DNA of 64,000 nucleotides from Zingiber officinale (GCF_018446385.1 NC_055999.1:79995859-80059858); one strand, 5' to 3'. Positions 21,428-34,504 are shown, counted from the first letter of the stretch. Notes: generated by a model from the sequence alone, not told the origin. A program made the numbers and translations.

Positions 21428-22385
21428 AGTCACGGGGAAAAGCCAGAGAAGTTCAATGGACTAAACTTCAAAAGGTGGCAACAGAAAATGTTCTTCTACC
21501 TGACCACGCTCAATCTGGCTCGTTTCTTGACCGAGGACCCTCCCAAGCATGCTGAGGATGCTGATGCGTAAACCATCAGTGCAGTAGAAGCATGGACTCA
21601 TTCTGAGTTCCTTTGCCAAAATTGCATCCTCAACTACCTTGTCGACTTGCTGTACACTGTGTATACTATGAAGAGAACGACTATGGAGATGTGAGAGTCC
21701 CTGGACAAGAAGTACAAGAAGGAGAATGCAAGGGCCAAGAAGTTCATCGTGGGTCGATTCCTGGATTACAAGATGGTTGACTCCAAGACGGTAATCAACC
21801 AAGTCCAGGAGCTTTAGGTGATCTTGCATGAGATCCACTGAGAAGGGATGGTTCTGAGTGAAATCTTCCAGGTGGCTGCTATCCTTGAGAAACTGCCTCT
21901 CAGCTGGAAGGACTTCAAGAACTACCTGAAGCACAAGCGGAAGGAGATGAATGTGGAGGAACTCATTGTTAGACTTTGCATCGAAGGAGACAACAAGAGT
22001 TTAGATAGGAAAATGTTCTCTCAAGCTATTGTGAAAGCCAACGTGGTCGAGCATGGTTAAAGATCGAAATGGAAGAACCCCAAATCTTCGAAGATGGGAC
22101 CCAGAGGAGGCATCAGCAACGAGAAGTTCTCTGGGAAGTGCTTCGACTGTGACCGAGTGGGTCACAAATCTTCGAAGTGCAGGAAGCTGAAGAAGCAGGA
22201 GGCCAACCTAAACGAGGGACCAGAAATGGATGACCTCTGCGCTGTGGTCTCTGAGTTGAACCTGATGGGTTCAAACCCGTGGCAATGGTGGACCGATACT
22301 AGAGCCACCAGACATGTTTGCTGCAACAAGGAGCTGCTCCACAGAAAAAAGTCAATGGAGACAAACTGTTCATGGGGAACTTAGC
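21428..22385 (+). mobile_element. Copia gag and start of protease, broken
   Basis: The plus strand carries gag-like segments (KPEKFNGLNFKRWQQKM near 21443; [20 protein letters not shown] near 21880) and a zinc knuckle of CX2CX4HX4C form at about 22139-22180 (CFDCDRVGHKSSKC). A protease-like start, WWTDTRATRHVCCNKE, follows near 22290. It is a fossil with a handful of breaks and ends abruptly where the Athila LTR begins, which suggests that later insertion or a deletion removed the rest. Confidence 0.8.
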
Positions 22386-22400
22386 AACCTCGGGCATCAT

Positions 22401-24091
22401 TGTTACGCTTCCGCAAGTGCACAGATACGTCGTCAGTAATAAAAGATTATCGATCCCATAAGGACTGGTTATAAGCACTAGTGATTGTTCACATAGAATT
22501 AGTTAAATTATCGATGGTTGTAAGTGAACTGTATCTTGAGAAGAAAAGAACTTGGGAAATAGATGTGAGAACTAGCAAGAGAAAAAGAGTTTTACTTGGT
22601 TTAGGAAGAGCTCTAGGAGTTCGGTTTCGTTGTGATGGTAACTAATGCATCATGCTCTATCCTTTCCTCATTGTCAATCAACATATACTTGTCGAAAGTT
22701 ATAGCTACTACCCCTAACCACTAAACAGAGAAGATCCCTGTGAAATCCTGCTATGGTTAATCCCCGTCACTAGGGCGCCTCGGTAGATCATAAGAATACA
22801 AACCTGGTCGGTATCATTAAGGATAGAGATAGAGATTTGGTTTGGTTTCTTACTTCCTTGTGGAGGAATTACCTCTCCTTTCGAGGGAGTGTCATAGATG
22901 TCCGTGAATGGATTACCCCTGTCACTAGAGCCCCTCGGGTATACGATCTAAGATCCTCTCTTTACGAAATTAGCAATCCCAACACAATCAATTAATACGA
23001 TATGACAAACAAACCTCATGTATATGAAATTGAAACAAGACAAGCAAAATCATTCAAAGAGTGAAAGCATAAGCATTTATAGGCTAGCGCACGGGCGCCG
23101 CACGGGCGCCGCACGGCCTATGTCACAGCTGTGCGAGATCCGTACGGCCAGCCCCTCTCCTTCTTTGGGTAGAGTGGCACGACCATGTGAGATCCGCACG
23201 ACCATGTCATCCTTTGTCTCTGGTAGAGTGACTCAAGCTTTTCAAGTGTCAATTTTCTGTCCTAGTCAAGTCGTCATACAATTGAGTTCCTAATGTTCCC
23301 GGTAATAGGTACTTACCTGCCACACACTTGGTTCATTTCCATTAAATTACACAAGGTCTCAAACGATACTACTCGGAATCAAGAGAAAAATAACATTTAT
23401 TTCCCCAGTAACCTAATTCGGTCTCAAAAGGATAAATTGTTAGTTTCCACTCACGACAACTATTTTTTATCCCTTATTCAACCCTTTATTTTATTTTATT
23501 TTATTTTTTATTATTATTTTTTTTTGATGCTATAGAAGCACTAATCACAAATGCAAGATGCAAATGTTGGGATTTAGATTTTTCCGAATGAGCTTCCATG
23601 ATCGGAGGTCATTCAGTAACCAAAATGTAACTAAGGAATCTCTATGGGAACACAAGTACTAAATAAATTGGATGAATCATAACTATTTCAAAATATTTAT
23701 ATTTTTCAAGCTTAAGTGAAGTGAAAGCAAGATCCTTAAAGTTAGGGAAAAACTTATACTAAACTCCGTACAATACTTAGCTTATTTCATGCTACTAAAA
23801 ATAGAGAAAGGAGGTACACCAAACATACTAACACTATCTCTATGATAGAAAATACACGTGCTAGTCATTTTGCTATTGGACAAGTCAGCAGAAGAAGTAG
23901 AAGGTTCGATGCTCTCAAATATGCCTCAAAACTATTCAAAATAAACACGATGAAAAACTACAAGTGGGAAAAGAAAGTGCAATATGAAACTGAAAAATAG
24001 AATGAAATGCAAGTAGATAAAGCAAAATAAATAAATATGCTAAAGGATAAGGAAAAAGACTCGACTCGACTCAGGTTATGCAAGAACAACA
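22401..24091 (-). mobile_element. Athila-like LTR (3' LTR, 1691 bp)
   Basis: The stretch starts TGTTACGC and ends GAACAACA. On the minus strand a G-run (GGGGGG, 24092-24097) stands immediately before it, as a polypurine tract stands before a 3' LTR, and Athila ORF1-like sequence lies upstream of that. The phrase CCGCAAGTGCACAGATACG near its plus-strand start is widespread in plant Athila-type LTRs. Length fits Athila LTRs. Confidence 0.6.
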
Positions 24092-24099
24092 CCCCCCAG

Positions 24100-25735
24100 A
24101 CTTAGACATTTCAATGTCCCGATGAAATCAAAATGGTGGTGGGGGAGGGGGATAAGGGGGTCCCCGTCGTGTGCCGCAGAGAAATCTAGGCATACCAGGG
24201 AGATGACCAATGTGCTGGTGATATTGGTAAAGAGTGTCTACTTGTTGTCTAGTAATATTCATATCATCCATGAAATTCCTCATTCTTTCCTGCTCAACCT
24301 CATAATCCTGAACAAATCCTGTCACCTGGCTATGAAAGTCTCTAGTAAACTGAAAATGGTCCTGTACCTCCCTATACTGGTCGTCAGACAACTTGAAGCG
24401 ACCCTCCAACAATTGTTGTTGGGTAGCGTGTTTCTCATGAAGTGAGTCTAAGGAGGCACGGAAATCAGAAAAATCAAATATTGAAGGTCCCGTACCATAA
24501 GCGAAAGAGTACCTAGCAGGTTCCGGATATCCGGAGGGTTGCAGGAGTCCTGATGATGAGGGTTCTTAGTGGTGCTCGGTATCTTCTACAAGGGAGGGAA
24601 CAAACTTGGGTTCTGAATCAATGATCACCCAGTTCGCTGGGTTGCGAACTTAAGTGCGCTTGGGACAAGGAAGGGGTAATGGGAAACCATCGTTCCTAGG
24701 GAAAGCAAACTCATTTTCGTCCCGACAGATCATCTTCATTGCAAGACAAGAGTCGATGTCAATCTTATCATTACCATGAACGATCTCCAGCCCATCAAGC
24801 TCACAACCTAGATTTATTGCTATTTGGGTGATTAAACCGCCAAACACTATCATCCTCGAAGATGCTTTACCTGCTCTTAACAAGTTTTGTAAGAAATGAA
24901 ACCCAGAATCAAAGTCGACTTTATTTAGCATCGCCCAAAGAGAATAAAGCTCTACCTTCCTAACCACCCCATCACTCTCATCTCAACCAAAGATTGTTTT
25001 TCTCATCACTCGGAGAAGGTATCTAAAAGTAGGATTTTGCATGCGTGATGCCTTTGCTCTAAATGGTTCATAAGGGTTCTTTGATCCCGTGATTAAAGCC
25101 CAAAATCTATTCCAGTCTATAGTATCATCAAATCCACGGGCACCTCCAGTAGGTAAACCAAAACAAATATTAAAATCACTAAACGTCCACCGAATTTCTT
25201 TGTTCATCAACCTAAAAGTTATGACCCCAATGTAGACATCCTCAGAAGAAAATTTAACATCAATTGAACTTAAAAATTTCAGGACTAGGCGAGGGTAAGT
25301 CGGTAGACATGTGTACATCATGTCATGCTAATCAAAGGAGCTAATCATCCAATCCACGTCATTCCTAATCCCTAACATATCCATGGTAGTTGGATCCATA
25401 TATCTAGTGCACAAAATTTTCCTAGCAACAAGAATATCATATCTAGCTTTATGTTCTTGATTTCTAAAAATAATTAGTCCTCAACAAGAATATCATATCC
25501 ATGGTGGTTGGATCCATGGTAAGTCGATATTTCCACCTTCCTTTGCCATAATTAGTCCTCAACTCTATTTGCATCTTATGCGGGGTCATCATTGTATTTC
25601 ACTTATTTGGGTTTTCCTTAAATCCTTGAATATTCTATTACTTCTTCTATCCTCATCAAATAATTGATGGTCTCTTTAGCTTCTGCACTCACCCAAAAGT
25701 TATTCTTTTTAACAAAATCCCTTATCACGACGTTG
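24100..25735 (-). mobile_element. Athila ORF1-type region, broken
   Basis: Open minus-strand segments at 24650-24967 and 24983-25321 share phrases with the plant Athila ORF-1 family: RWTFSDFNICFGLPTGG, NRFWALITG, RYLLRVMRKTIFG and VRKVELYSLWAMLN. A proline run and coiled segment follow at 24128-24412. The element is a fossil with some breaks; its 5' half is missing, and the region beyond about 25735 belongs to another element. Confidence 0.68.
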
Positions 25736-26564
25736 AGTGAAGGGGAAAATACTTTTTTATTCGACTCTCGACTCTTGTGTCCTGGCCCACCGAGTTGTAG
25801 CTATTTCTTCCTCCTGTACCTGAGTTAGGTGACTTCTATAAGGAGATGACCTTTAACGAAATTGTAAAGAAACTAGTTAGCCTATAGTTTGACATTCCCA
25901 TGCTACTCCAAGGGAAGTTGTACATATTCTGGCTAAGCCACATGCAGATAGGGCTAGACAACTCCTTTGATAAGAGGTTTTAACTTTCTTTTTCTCTTGT
26001 TCCTAGCTGAAACATTTTCTTTTTCTTTTTATAGTGATGGTCATATCCAATGCTCTCCTTTCCAAAACCTCCCGGCTGAATGACGCCACACTAAACTAAA
26101 TAGGAAAGGAAATTTTAGAAGTGCATGGCAGGGAAAGAAGTTCCACAACCTGTCCATCCTCGAATATCTTTTGCCACCCCTTTATCTTCATACTCAAATA
26201 CGCCACTTACCTTTAGACATGAAAGGTGTTGACCGGATGCTTCGCCTCTATTCGAATGTTTTGGTGACCGAGAAGATCATTGTTAGTACGCCCGAGTTCC
26301 TCCCACTCAAGGAAAAGACTCAATTATAACTAGCCGTCCTCTGACCAAGCCGATCATCTTAAGGTCATATGGTCCTTCTTCTGTGCCCTCTATACCTACA
26401 CAACCGCCTCATCCGACCAAGATAACTCATAGACCTTCATCCTCTATACGCCCGACACTAACAACGGGCCTTACTCTGAGCACCTCTTCTTCAAGGTCGA
26501 GCTCTCATCTCGATTCATATCGTTAATGTTACTTCACTTTTGGTTTACCATCTAAACAGGGGAT

Positions 26565-27905
26565 TGTTGGATCGAAAGCGCTAGAGGGGGGTGAATAGCG
26601 CTCGTGATTATTTTGTTCATTTCAGAAAACTCATAATTATGCAGCGAAATATAAAAAAGAAATCAACGCAATCGCTAACAAGTTTCTTTTACTTGGTTCG
26701 GAGCCTGTGGCAACTCCTACTCCAAGACCGACGATCGTTGATCACTTTCTGTAGACAATCACTATAAGTCTAGAAAATTACACTTGAAAGTACAATATAA
26801 AAGCAGTACAGAAAACTTATACCGGCAATTAAGAATAAAGAAATTTGAAGCTTATGGTCGTCGTTGTATTGTTACAGCTTTATCGGATCATCCTTTGAGC
26901 AGCACACGGAAGAAAGATCGCTATCTTGTGTTGTTATAAAGCCGCTGCTCAAGACCTGCTTATAAAGCCTGTGGAGGGCACCTCCAACAACATGGAGGGT
27001 GCCCTCAACCCTGCCGATTTCGCAACGTGGATGAGCTCTAAACAGGTCATTGCTTATCCGCCTGAGCGCACCTTGGAGGGCACCCTCGCGCCAGTGTCCA
27101 GGGTGCCCTCACACCCTGCTGCGAGGAGGTCTCCGCATGCGACCCATTGTACCTCCAAGCTCTATAAAAGGCGCCTCGGGTACTGTTCATTTGAGCCAAA
27201 GATGTCCAATTCGCTTCCTGCAAGATACGTTAATCCAACAAACCAACTATACCCTGCAAAACAAAGTTAGCATAATACGGGCATGATAAACAAACCATTT
27301 GATAGTCTTTGGACTGTCAGATTCTGACTTCAGATTTTCGTATAGAAATCCTAGGTCGAATCGACGCTTACTGTTCTCTAATCGGGGAACGCATCCTCAC
27401 CTACTCCACTCAGGAGAGTATACTTGTGGTCAGACCAGTCCTCTAGACCGACTAGACTTTTGCTCAACACCTGAGGCTCTAGGACTTTCTGCTGGATGTC
27501 TGCTCCACGACCCATCCAGTCTTCCACCTAGTTCGCAATACCAGGACTTTCCACCTAGAGTCTCCGACTACTATAGGACTTTTGCCCCAAGCCCTCGACC
27601 CGCCAAGACTTTTCACGTAGGGTTACCACCCCCTAGGACCTAGGGTTACCGTCCCCTAGGGTTTTCCCTTTGTCTAATCGCAGCTAGAACTTTTCCTCAT
27701 CTAGGGTTACCACCTCCTAGGACCTAGGGTTACCACCCCCTAGGGTTTTCCACCTGCCTAACCGCAGCTAGGACTTTTTTCTAAGTACACTTAGGATTTT
27801 CTTACAATCTCAATCAAACTCGTTAGATAATAAAACAACTTAACTTTGGACCTTTTGACATAATCAAAACACAGGTTCGATTGTCGGATGCTTCCCGCAC
27901 CAATA
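26565..27905 (-). mobile_element. LTR of the 'GGGGGGTGAATA' family, inserted in the Tat element
   Basis: The stretch starts TGTTGGATCGAAAGCGCTAG and ends CGCACCAATA. Reversed, it matches the other end-to-end copy at 49761-51047 (start TGTTGGTGTAGGAAGC; shared ATGTTTTGAT near the start; near the far end a G-run followed by TGAAT). It splits the antisense coding trace of the Tat element, so it is younger. No convincing 5-bp duplication was found. Confidence 0.62.
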
Positions 27906-29279
27906 ATGGTCTCAACTCAATCATCTTACGGGGTGGTGAAGATGAAAGGCTCATTAGCTGAGGCTTAGACAAATGCGAGAAGACGGCTGAGGGATTTCTC
28001 TATTTCTGAGCATGCGAATAAATATACTTAGAGCGCAACTGTGGTAAGTTCTTAATTTGATTTCTTTTAGTAAATAAAACTTCTCACTGCTACTCTTTTC
28101 AGCATTATGCTACTAGGCTAAATTTAAGTCACCTAGTGGTGGACTTAGAGCAGGATAATAAGATTTTAAGAGAGCACGTAGAGGAATTATAATTATCCGT
28201 GTCTAAGCCAAGCGCTAAGATGGTCAAGTTGCAGAAAGAAGTAGACTTTCAGGTTAGGCTACTATCAGAGATGGAGGATACCATGAGGGATTCTCAACAG
28301 CTACTGAGTTCTCAATAGGCGGACAAAAGAAAATTGGAAATCCTATTGTCGACCAACGAAACCAAGCTCTGAGTAGAAAGTACAATCAAAGCTAAGACAA
28401 TCTCTGACCTGACATAAAAATCACCCCGTTGGAGGAACTCAAGGTTGCTCATGCCTCGTGATCAACTGAGCACACTAAAGAACTGTCGACCCAAGATCTA
28501 TTAATATTAGAGCAGCAGAGAAACTTAGACACACAGGAAGCATGGATGGACTTGATGCAGGCCGAACTAGAGTTCGTTAAATTAGAGTTGGCAGCTTACA
28601 AGACCAAAAAGGACAAGTGTTTTGAGATTAGGTGGAAATCCTATCTCGAATCTTGCGAGTTTGACCTGAAATTTGCCTCATCACTGTAAGGATGCTCACT
28701 ATTGGAGATGAACGGGTGGTCCAACAACTATGTGAGGGTGGCTACCTATCGACAGAATCACCCAAACAATTCATAGACCGCCAATGACTCCTAAAATATC
28801 TCTTAAATAAACTTGGTTGAACATATAATATGCTTATCTTTGTGCCTTGTGATCGCTGAAGGGAGGAAATGGAACTTAAATACAACATATGTATTGACTG
28901 TTATTAAATCATACTTGTCTTTGTGTATTTTTTACAATTTGTTGATACCTCCTTTGTAAGATGAAATCCAAATGAATGCTTCCCCATAAGAAAGGTACAA
29001 TAAATGAAGATTCAGAGGTTAGGCGCGTAAGTGATCACAATCATAATTAAGCCAAGCTGAATAATAGGTTGGTGGGATAATTACGTTGAGTGGAATAATC
29101 AAACCGACAATAATAATAAGGCAGGTGGAAAAATTATTCTGACTGCAGTAGGAGTTTGATATTTAGACCGTAGGCTAGCCCGCTTGTAATTTGATCAACA
29201 ACATAATAAAGTTGGGAGAAATAATTTCTCTGCTCTCCAAGTGGCATAACCGAGCCAAGTGAGAAATTAACCTGAGTGG

Positions 29280-30735
29280 AATATGAATATGATACATACG
29301 AGAACAAGCTCACTTATAATCTAGCTAAATGGCTCAAGAGTCTAAAAAATATAGGTACGAGAGTCTGCTCACTTATAATATGACTAAGTGGCTCAAGAGT
29401 CTAGAATATATAAGCACGAGAGTAAGCTCACTTATAACCCAACTGAATGACTTAGGAGTCTGGAATAGATAGGTATGAGAGAAAGCTCACTTATCACCCG
29501 GTCAGATGGCTCAGGAGTCTGGAATAGATAGGCTTGAGAGCATGCTCATTTATAACTTAATCGAACGGCTCAAGAGTCTGGAATACATATGCGTGAGAGC
29601 ATGCTGGCTTATAATCCAGTCGGACAACTCAGGAGTCTGGAATATATAGGCATTAGAGAAAAAATTCTTATAATCCAGCCAAATGGCTTGGGAGTCTAGA
29701 ATATATAAGCGTGAGAGCATACTTGGTTATAACCCGATTGGACAACTCAGGAGTCTGAAATATATAGTCACGAGAGCATGCTCGCTTATAATCGACTGAA
29801 CGACTGGGGAGTGTAGAATATATAAGCACAAGAGCATGCTCACTTATAACCCAATCGAACAGCTCAGAAATCTGGAATATATAGGCACAAAAACATGCTC
29901 TTTTATAACCTGACTGGACAGCTTGAGAGTCTGGAATATATAGGTGTGAGAGTAAGCTCGTTTATAGCTCTACCAAATAACTCAGGAGTCTAGAATATAT
30001 AGGCGCGAGAATATGCTCGCTTATAACCCGACCAGATGGCTCGGAAGTCTAGAATATATAGGCACGAGAGTATGCTTGCTTATAACCTGGTCAAACGGCT
30101 CTAGAGTTTAGAATATATAGGCTTAAGAGCAAGCTCACTTATAACCCGGCCAAACAACTCAGGATTCTGGAATATATAGGCGCAAGAGCATACTTGCTTA
30201 TAACCCGGCCAAACGGCTCAGGAGTCTGGAATATATAGGCACAAGATCATGCTCGCTTATAATTTGATCGAACGGCTTGGGAGTCTGGATATATATAAGC
30301 ATGAGAGCAAGCTCGTTTATAACCCGGTCGAACGGCTTAAGAGTCTGAAATATATAAGCACGAGAGCATGTTTTTTTATAACCCGGTCGAACGACTTAAG
30401 AGTCTGAAATATATAAGCACGAGAGCATGTTTTTTTATAACCCGGTCGAAAGCGAGAGTATTCTCACTTATAACCCAGCCGAACAACTTAGGAGTATGGA
30501 ATATATAAGTGTTATAGCATGCTTACTTATAACTTGGACAAACAGCTCAAGAGTCCAAAATATATAGGCACGAAAGCATATTCTCTTATAACTCGGCTAA
30601 ACAGCTCAAAAATCTAAGACATGGTGCAAGAACATGCTTGCTTATAACCTAGTTGGACAGCTTGAGAGTCTAGGACATGGCACGAGAGCATGCTTGCTTA
30701 TAATATGGCCGAACAACTCGGGAGTCTAAAATAGA
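29280..30735. repeat. 59-bp tandem repeat, about 25 units
   Basis: The unit reads roughly AATATATAGGCACGAGAGCA then TGCTCGCTTATAACCCGACC then GAACGGCTCAGGAGTCTGG. Phrases such as GAGTCTGGAATATATAGG recur at 59-bp steps (for example near 29573, 29632, 29691, 29750). Units differ from each other at many sites, except two almost identical neighbours near 30340-30455 that share a TTTTTTT variant. Each unit has a GAGCATGCTC palindrome. The array sits inside the Tat element. Confidence 0.85.
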
Positions 30736-30904
30736 TAAGCTTTTTTAAGATAAATTTGTCTGCATTTTTATTAAGTGCAAATATTTATGATAAACTAATT
30801 CATTATAGTCGTACTCTTGAGTTCAGAGGCTCCTCCAGCATGGCACCCACTTCCATCTATTAGGTTTTTCAGTACTGCTCGAGCCTCAATTTTGATAATA
30901 TCAA

Positions 30905-32950
30905 CATAGCACTTACGCGACACCAGTTAGTTTCCTTTGACTTTCCCTACTTGATCATCCACAAGGAATTTTATTTTCTGGCAACAGGTTGATATGACCG
31001 CTTGGAACTCATTTAAGGCTGGTCGGCCTAAGATCACATTGTATACAGAGAGCGTGTCAACCACAATGAAGGTCGATCGACGCGTCCTCATCAAGGTCTC
31101 TTCTCCCAAATATATGACCATTTTAATCTATCTGAGCGGTTGAACTTCATTGTTCGTGAATCCGTATAGTGGCGTCATCATGGGCCAGAGTTCTCTCTTA
31201 TCAATCTATAGCTACTCGAACACCTTCTTGAAAATAATGTTGACCGAGCTATCTGAGTCAACAAAAGTATGATATATGTTATAATTTTCTATGATAGCCT
31301 TAATAATTAAAGCATGATTAATGGGTACTTTGACCCCTCCTAAATCCTTGGGCCCAAAACTAATCTTGGGCCCTTGTGCTTGCTTTTGGCTACAGCTGAT
31401 TGCATGGGTCTCCAGTCGATGGGCGTATGACTTTCTTGGCTAGATGGAATCTCCATCGGTCGAATCTCCTGTGATCATGCCAATATCCCCCAAAGCGGCG
31501 TTATTGTAGTTTTACTCTTACCGAGTCGAGGGATGCTCCTGCTGCACTAGGGTGGGGGCTTGGGCCCGGTTCTCTTGTTGCTGGGGAATCTTTAGCGATG
31601 CTTGGCACCCTGGTATTCTCTTCGAGGCGGGCTGTTTGGCCACTGATAGTGCTGGAGGTTAGGAGATGGCGAGCATCAGTGGAACCCTTGGTTACCTGCC
31701 TGGTGCTTCTCTAAATTGTAATGATAGCAATCTTGAGTGTTGTGTGTCTCTGATTGATGGTATGTATAAAATTTGGGTGGAGCTCATCTAGGGGCTCAGG
31801 GAAGCTCCTCCGTTCGACCTCCACATGCTGTACATCTTGACGTCACGATTCTTGGTTATGAGGCTGAGGGTCCGCTCGGGGTCCTTTATGAGGAAGAGGC
31901 GGGGGAGGAGCACAGTGCTCTGGATTAGGTGCTAGAGCAGGCATGGTAATTTCCTTCTTCTGGGCAGACTACGCCTCTTCAACATTAATGTACTTGGTCG
32001 CTCGGTCAAGTAGATGATCAAAGTTCCTTGGGGGGTTCTTACTTAGGGAGTGAAAAAGCTCACTGTCTGCCAACTCTTGAGAAAAGACACTTACTAGATC
32101 TCAAGGATGGCTGAGGAGATATCCATGGCCACCTGGTTGAATTTTTTAATATAGACCCTGAACCTCTCCTTAGACCCCTGTTTAAGAGAAAAGAAGCTCA
32201 GGGTGGTTTTGTGGTAATAGCGGCTGTTAGCGAAATGGTGAAGAAAAACCTTGCAAAAATTCTTAAAACTGTAGATTGATTCAACTGGTAGTAGGTTGAA
32301 CCACCTCTATGCCGAGCCAAACAGTGTGGTGAGGAACACTTTGCACTTTGCGCCATCCATGTACTGATGAAAGATGACTATTTTTAAACTTGAGGAGGTG
32401 GTCTTCTATGTCAGTTGCCCCTCCATATTCCCCTATTATCAAGGGTCAGAAGTATCTTAGCAGCTTGTCCTCTAATATTTCATGGGAGAATGTTATGTTT
32501 ATTCTCTCGGGAGAACCGCTACTCATCGAGGCCTTCCCTTTGTGCAAATATCGCACGGGCGCATCTCTAGAAGACGATACTTGAGGCCTTTATTCTCGAC
32601 CCATCTCCTCGAAAGGAGTGTGGAATAGTGATCGATGATGTGCTATCGGGGATGGTGGCACAAGCGGTAGGGTGATTGATTGGATGGGCGGTTGTACAAA
32701 ACCAGCCGCTGGTGGAGGAGGAACTGGCTGAAACCCAGTTGGGCCTTCTACTCGGGTTCCTCTTCTAGTATGAGGACCCGTCCTTGACGAGGCCGAATCG
32801 TGCAGCAACCTATCGGTGGCAATCTCTTGTTGCTGTAGCATTAACCTTTATGCTTGGGCAACTACCAACAATTCAAAATCCTCTTGAGACTGGGTGACAG
32901 TGATGAATCATCCAGCTTCTTCCATCTCTATATTTCAGATTCAGGTGAAA
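30905..32950 (-). mobile_element. Tat-element gag and protease region, broken
   Basis: Minus-strand segments include a retrotransposon-gag pattern near 32090-32260 (FFSLKQGSKERFRVYIKKFN), a CX-H type phrase near 31700-31760 (HNTQDCYHYN) and, at 30927-31121, a protease-end phrase VYNVILGRPALNEFQAVIST, which in Tat and other Gypsy gag-pro proteins follows the catalytic DTGSS. A proline-rich linker lies at 32590-32841. It has many breaks. Confidence 0.7.
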
Positions 32951-32973
32951 GTTTCCACAGACGATGTCAAATT

Positions 32974-34332
32974 TGATCTTATCTGAAAGTTGAGGAGATG
33001 GTGTGCAGGGAAAGGTGACTCTCACGTTGACTTGGAGAAGAAGACTTAGTTACGAAGAAATGATGGCATCTAGCATTCCTTTTGGCTCCTTTTTGCGCAC
33101 AGTCGAAAGAGCCAATAGAACATTAAGGAAAAAATCAAAGAAAGGGTCCCTGGCATAGATCCTCCGACGCTCAAGTCAGTATAGTGGCCGAGGGAAATAT
33201 GAAGGAGAAGAGCAGTAAAATTAAGTGAGCATAGTAAAGAGTAATGTTGCATGGTGGAAAGAACTCCCTTTTTATATCACCTTTCATAACTCTACAATAA
33301 TGAAGTGACAAGAAATATTCGATGTCAGAAGATTTCGGATAATGAAAGGTATATAATCTTGAATTTTTATAGTTATCCTCCGAGAAATCTTCTGTTATAT
33401 GTATATGAATAGTCTCGTGTAACCTCCACAATAATGATAGAAGTTGTATAGTCGCATTCGTAAGAAGGTTCCATTGAATGCATATGTTGTAACTAAACAA
33501 TATTTTCTGACAAATGGTGGTTACTCTCTGATAGGTGGTTGTGATTCTCGGACAATGTTGGCCCCTAAATATATTTCGGTCGGACCTTTAGCCGACCGAC
33601 TATATATTATGCTGGCATATCGATATGTAAGTAGGGTATTGAGTCCCATAAGACCATTCAGCCTCTGAGCTATATATATTGTGTGATGTCAAGTCCCCTA
33701 GGTCTGGTCAGTCCTATGATAGGAGACTTACCTTTGAAAGATGGGGAACTGAGTCCCGAAAGATTCGATCGATACATTTATCCAATCGAATTTGTAATGA
33801 GAATTGCTTGGCGTTTGTCTTGCGTATATATATGAGACAAGAATGTTGAGCTATATAAACCTGATTGACATTGTGATCAATTGGCTATATGAAGGAGGGT
33901 CTTATGCTTGTCTGGAGTAAGGCTGTTCAGGTTATGTGTATGTATTGGTATTGATTATCCTAAGTTTGATCGGTTTAAGGGCCACCCGACCATACACTGT
34001 ATTATGAAAATGGGAAGCTGGGTCCTCTAAATCCAGCCTAACTTATGACAGACCGGATTTGTGGTAGGTTGACCATCCCTTAAACTTGATCGACTATTAG
34101 TTGATTGGATATATAATAGGTGTCTTAGCACATGAATGGAGCACTAGGTCCCTTGGGTCCGACCGGCTCTTTGGTCGGTCGTCCTCATACTGAAGGCCTT
34201 AGCGCTGGACGAGGAGCAAAAGCCCTATTAAGAGTGACCCACTGGCTACCACCTCCCCTTGATTTTGACTGTCACCTCACTTTGACTTTGACTGTCATAT
34301 CATATCTAGATCTGCTCGTAACATCTCGATCA
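32974..34332 (-). mobile_element. Tat-element 5' LTR
   Basis: On the plus strand it starts TGATCTTATCTGA and ends ATCTCGATCA. Next to it, on the minus strand, TTTGACATCGTCTGTGGAAA is a decayed form of the TTTGGCGCCGTCTGTGGGAA found after the 5' LTR in plant Gypsy elements. A related LTR with clear borders is the solo copy at 53067-54656 (start TGATCC, shared CTCCGACGCTCAAG-like and TTGACTTTTGACT-like phrases). Confidence 0.62.
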
Positions 34333-34504
34333 CTAGATAAATCAAGAAGTATTCACGGAGGCTAATTCAAATGGTTAGTCTTCTTAAACTTGTTATCGTA
34401 CTATTGAAAAATCCTCATTATACATTGCAACTGAAATTTGATTCTTAATGTCTGATTAATCGTTTGGAGAGTCTAATAGTTACACCTTAGTCTTGGGCAA
34501 AAAA

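Larger units (their letters stand above)
25736..34332 (-). mobile_element. Tat-lineage Ty3/Gypsy element, degraded
   Basis: Parts in minus-strand order: 5' LTR (32974-34332), primer-binding region (about 32955-32973), gag and protease (30905-32950), a 59-bp tandem array (29280-30735), and coding-like traces on the opposite strand (27906-28720 and 25736-26564) split by an unrelated LTR (26565-27905). Reverse transcriptase, RNase H and integrase are not visible, and no second LTR is seen. Tandem arrays and an antisense frame between pol and the 3' LTR are known for Tat elements such as Grande and Retand. It is a fossil: broken, with the pol part lost. Confidence 0.65.

Noticed and set aside
21461-21934. 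157-codon minus-strand frame
   Set aside because: It is the antisense shadow of Copia gag on the plus strand.
29280-30735. CRISPR-like array
   Set aside because: The 59-bp units are contiguous with no unique spacers, and the array sits inside a plant retroelement.
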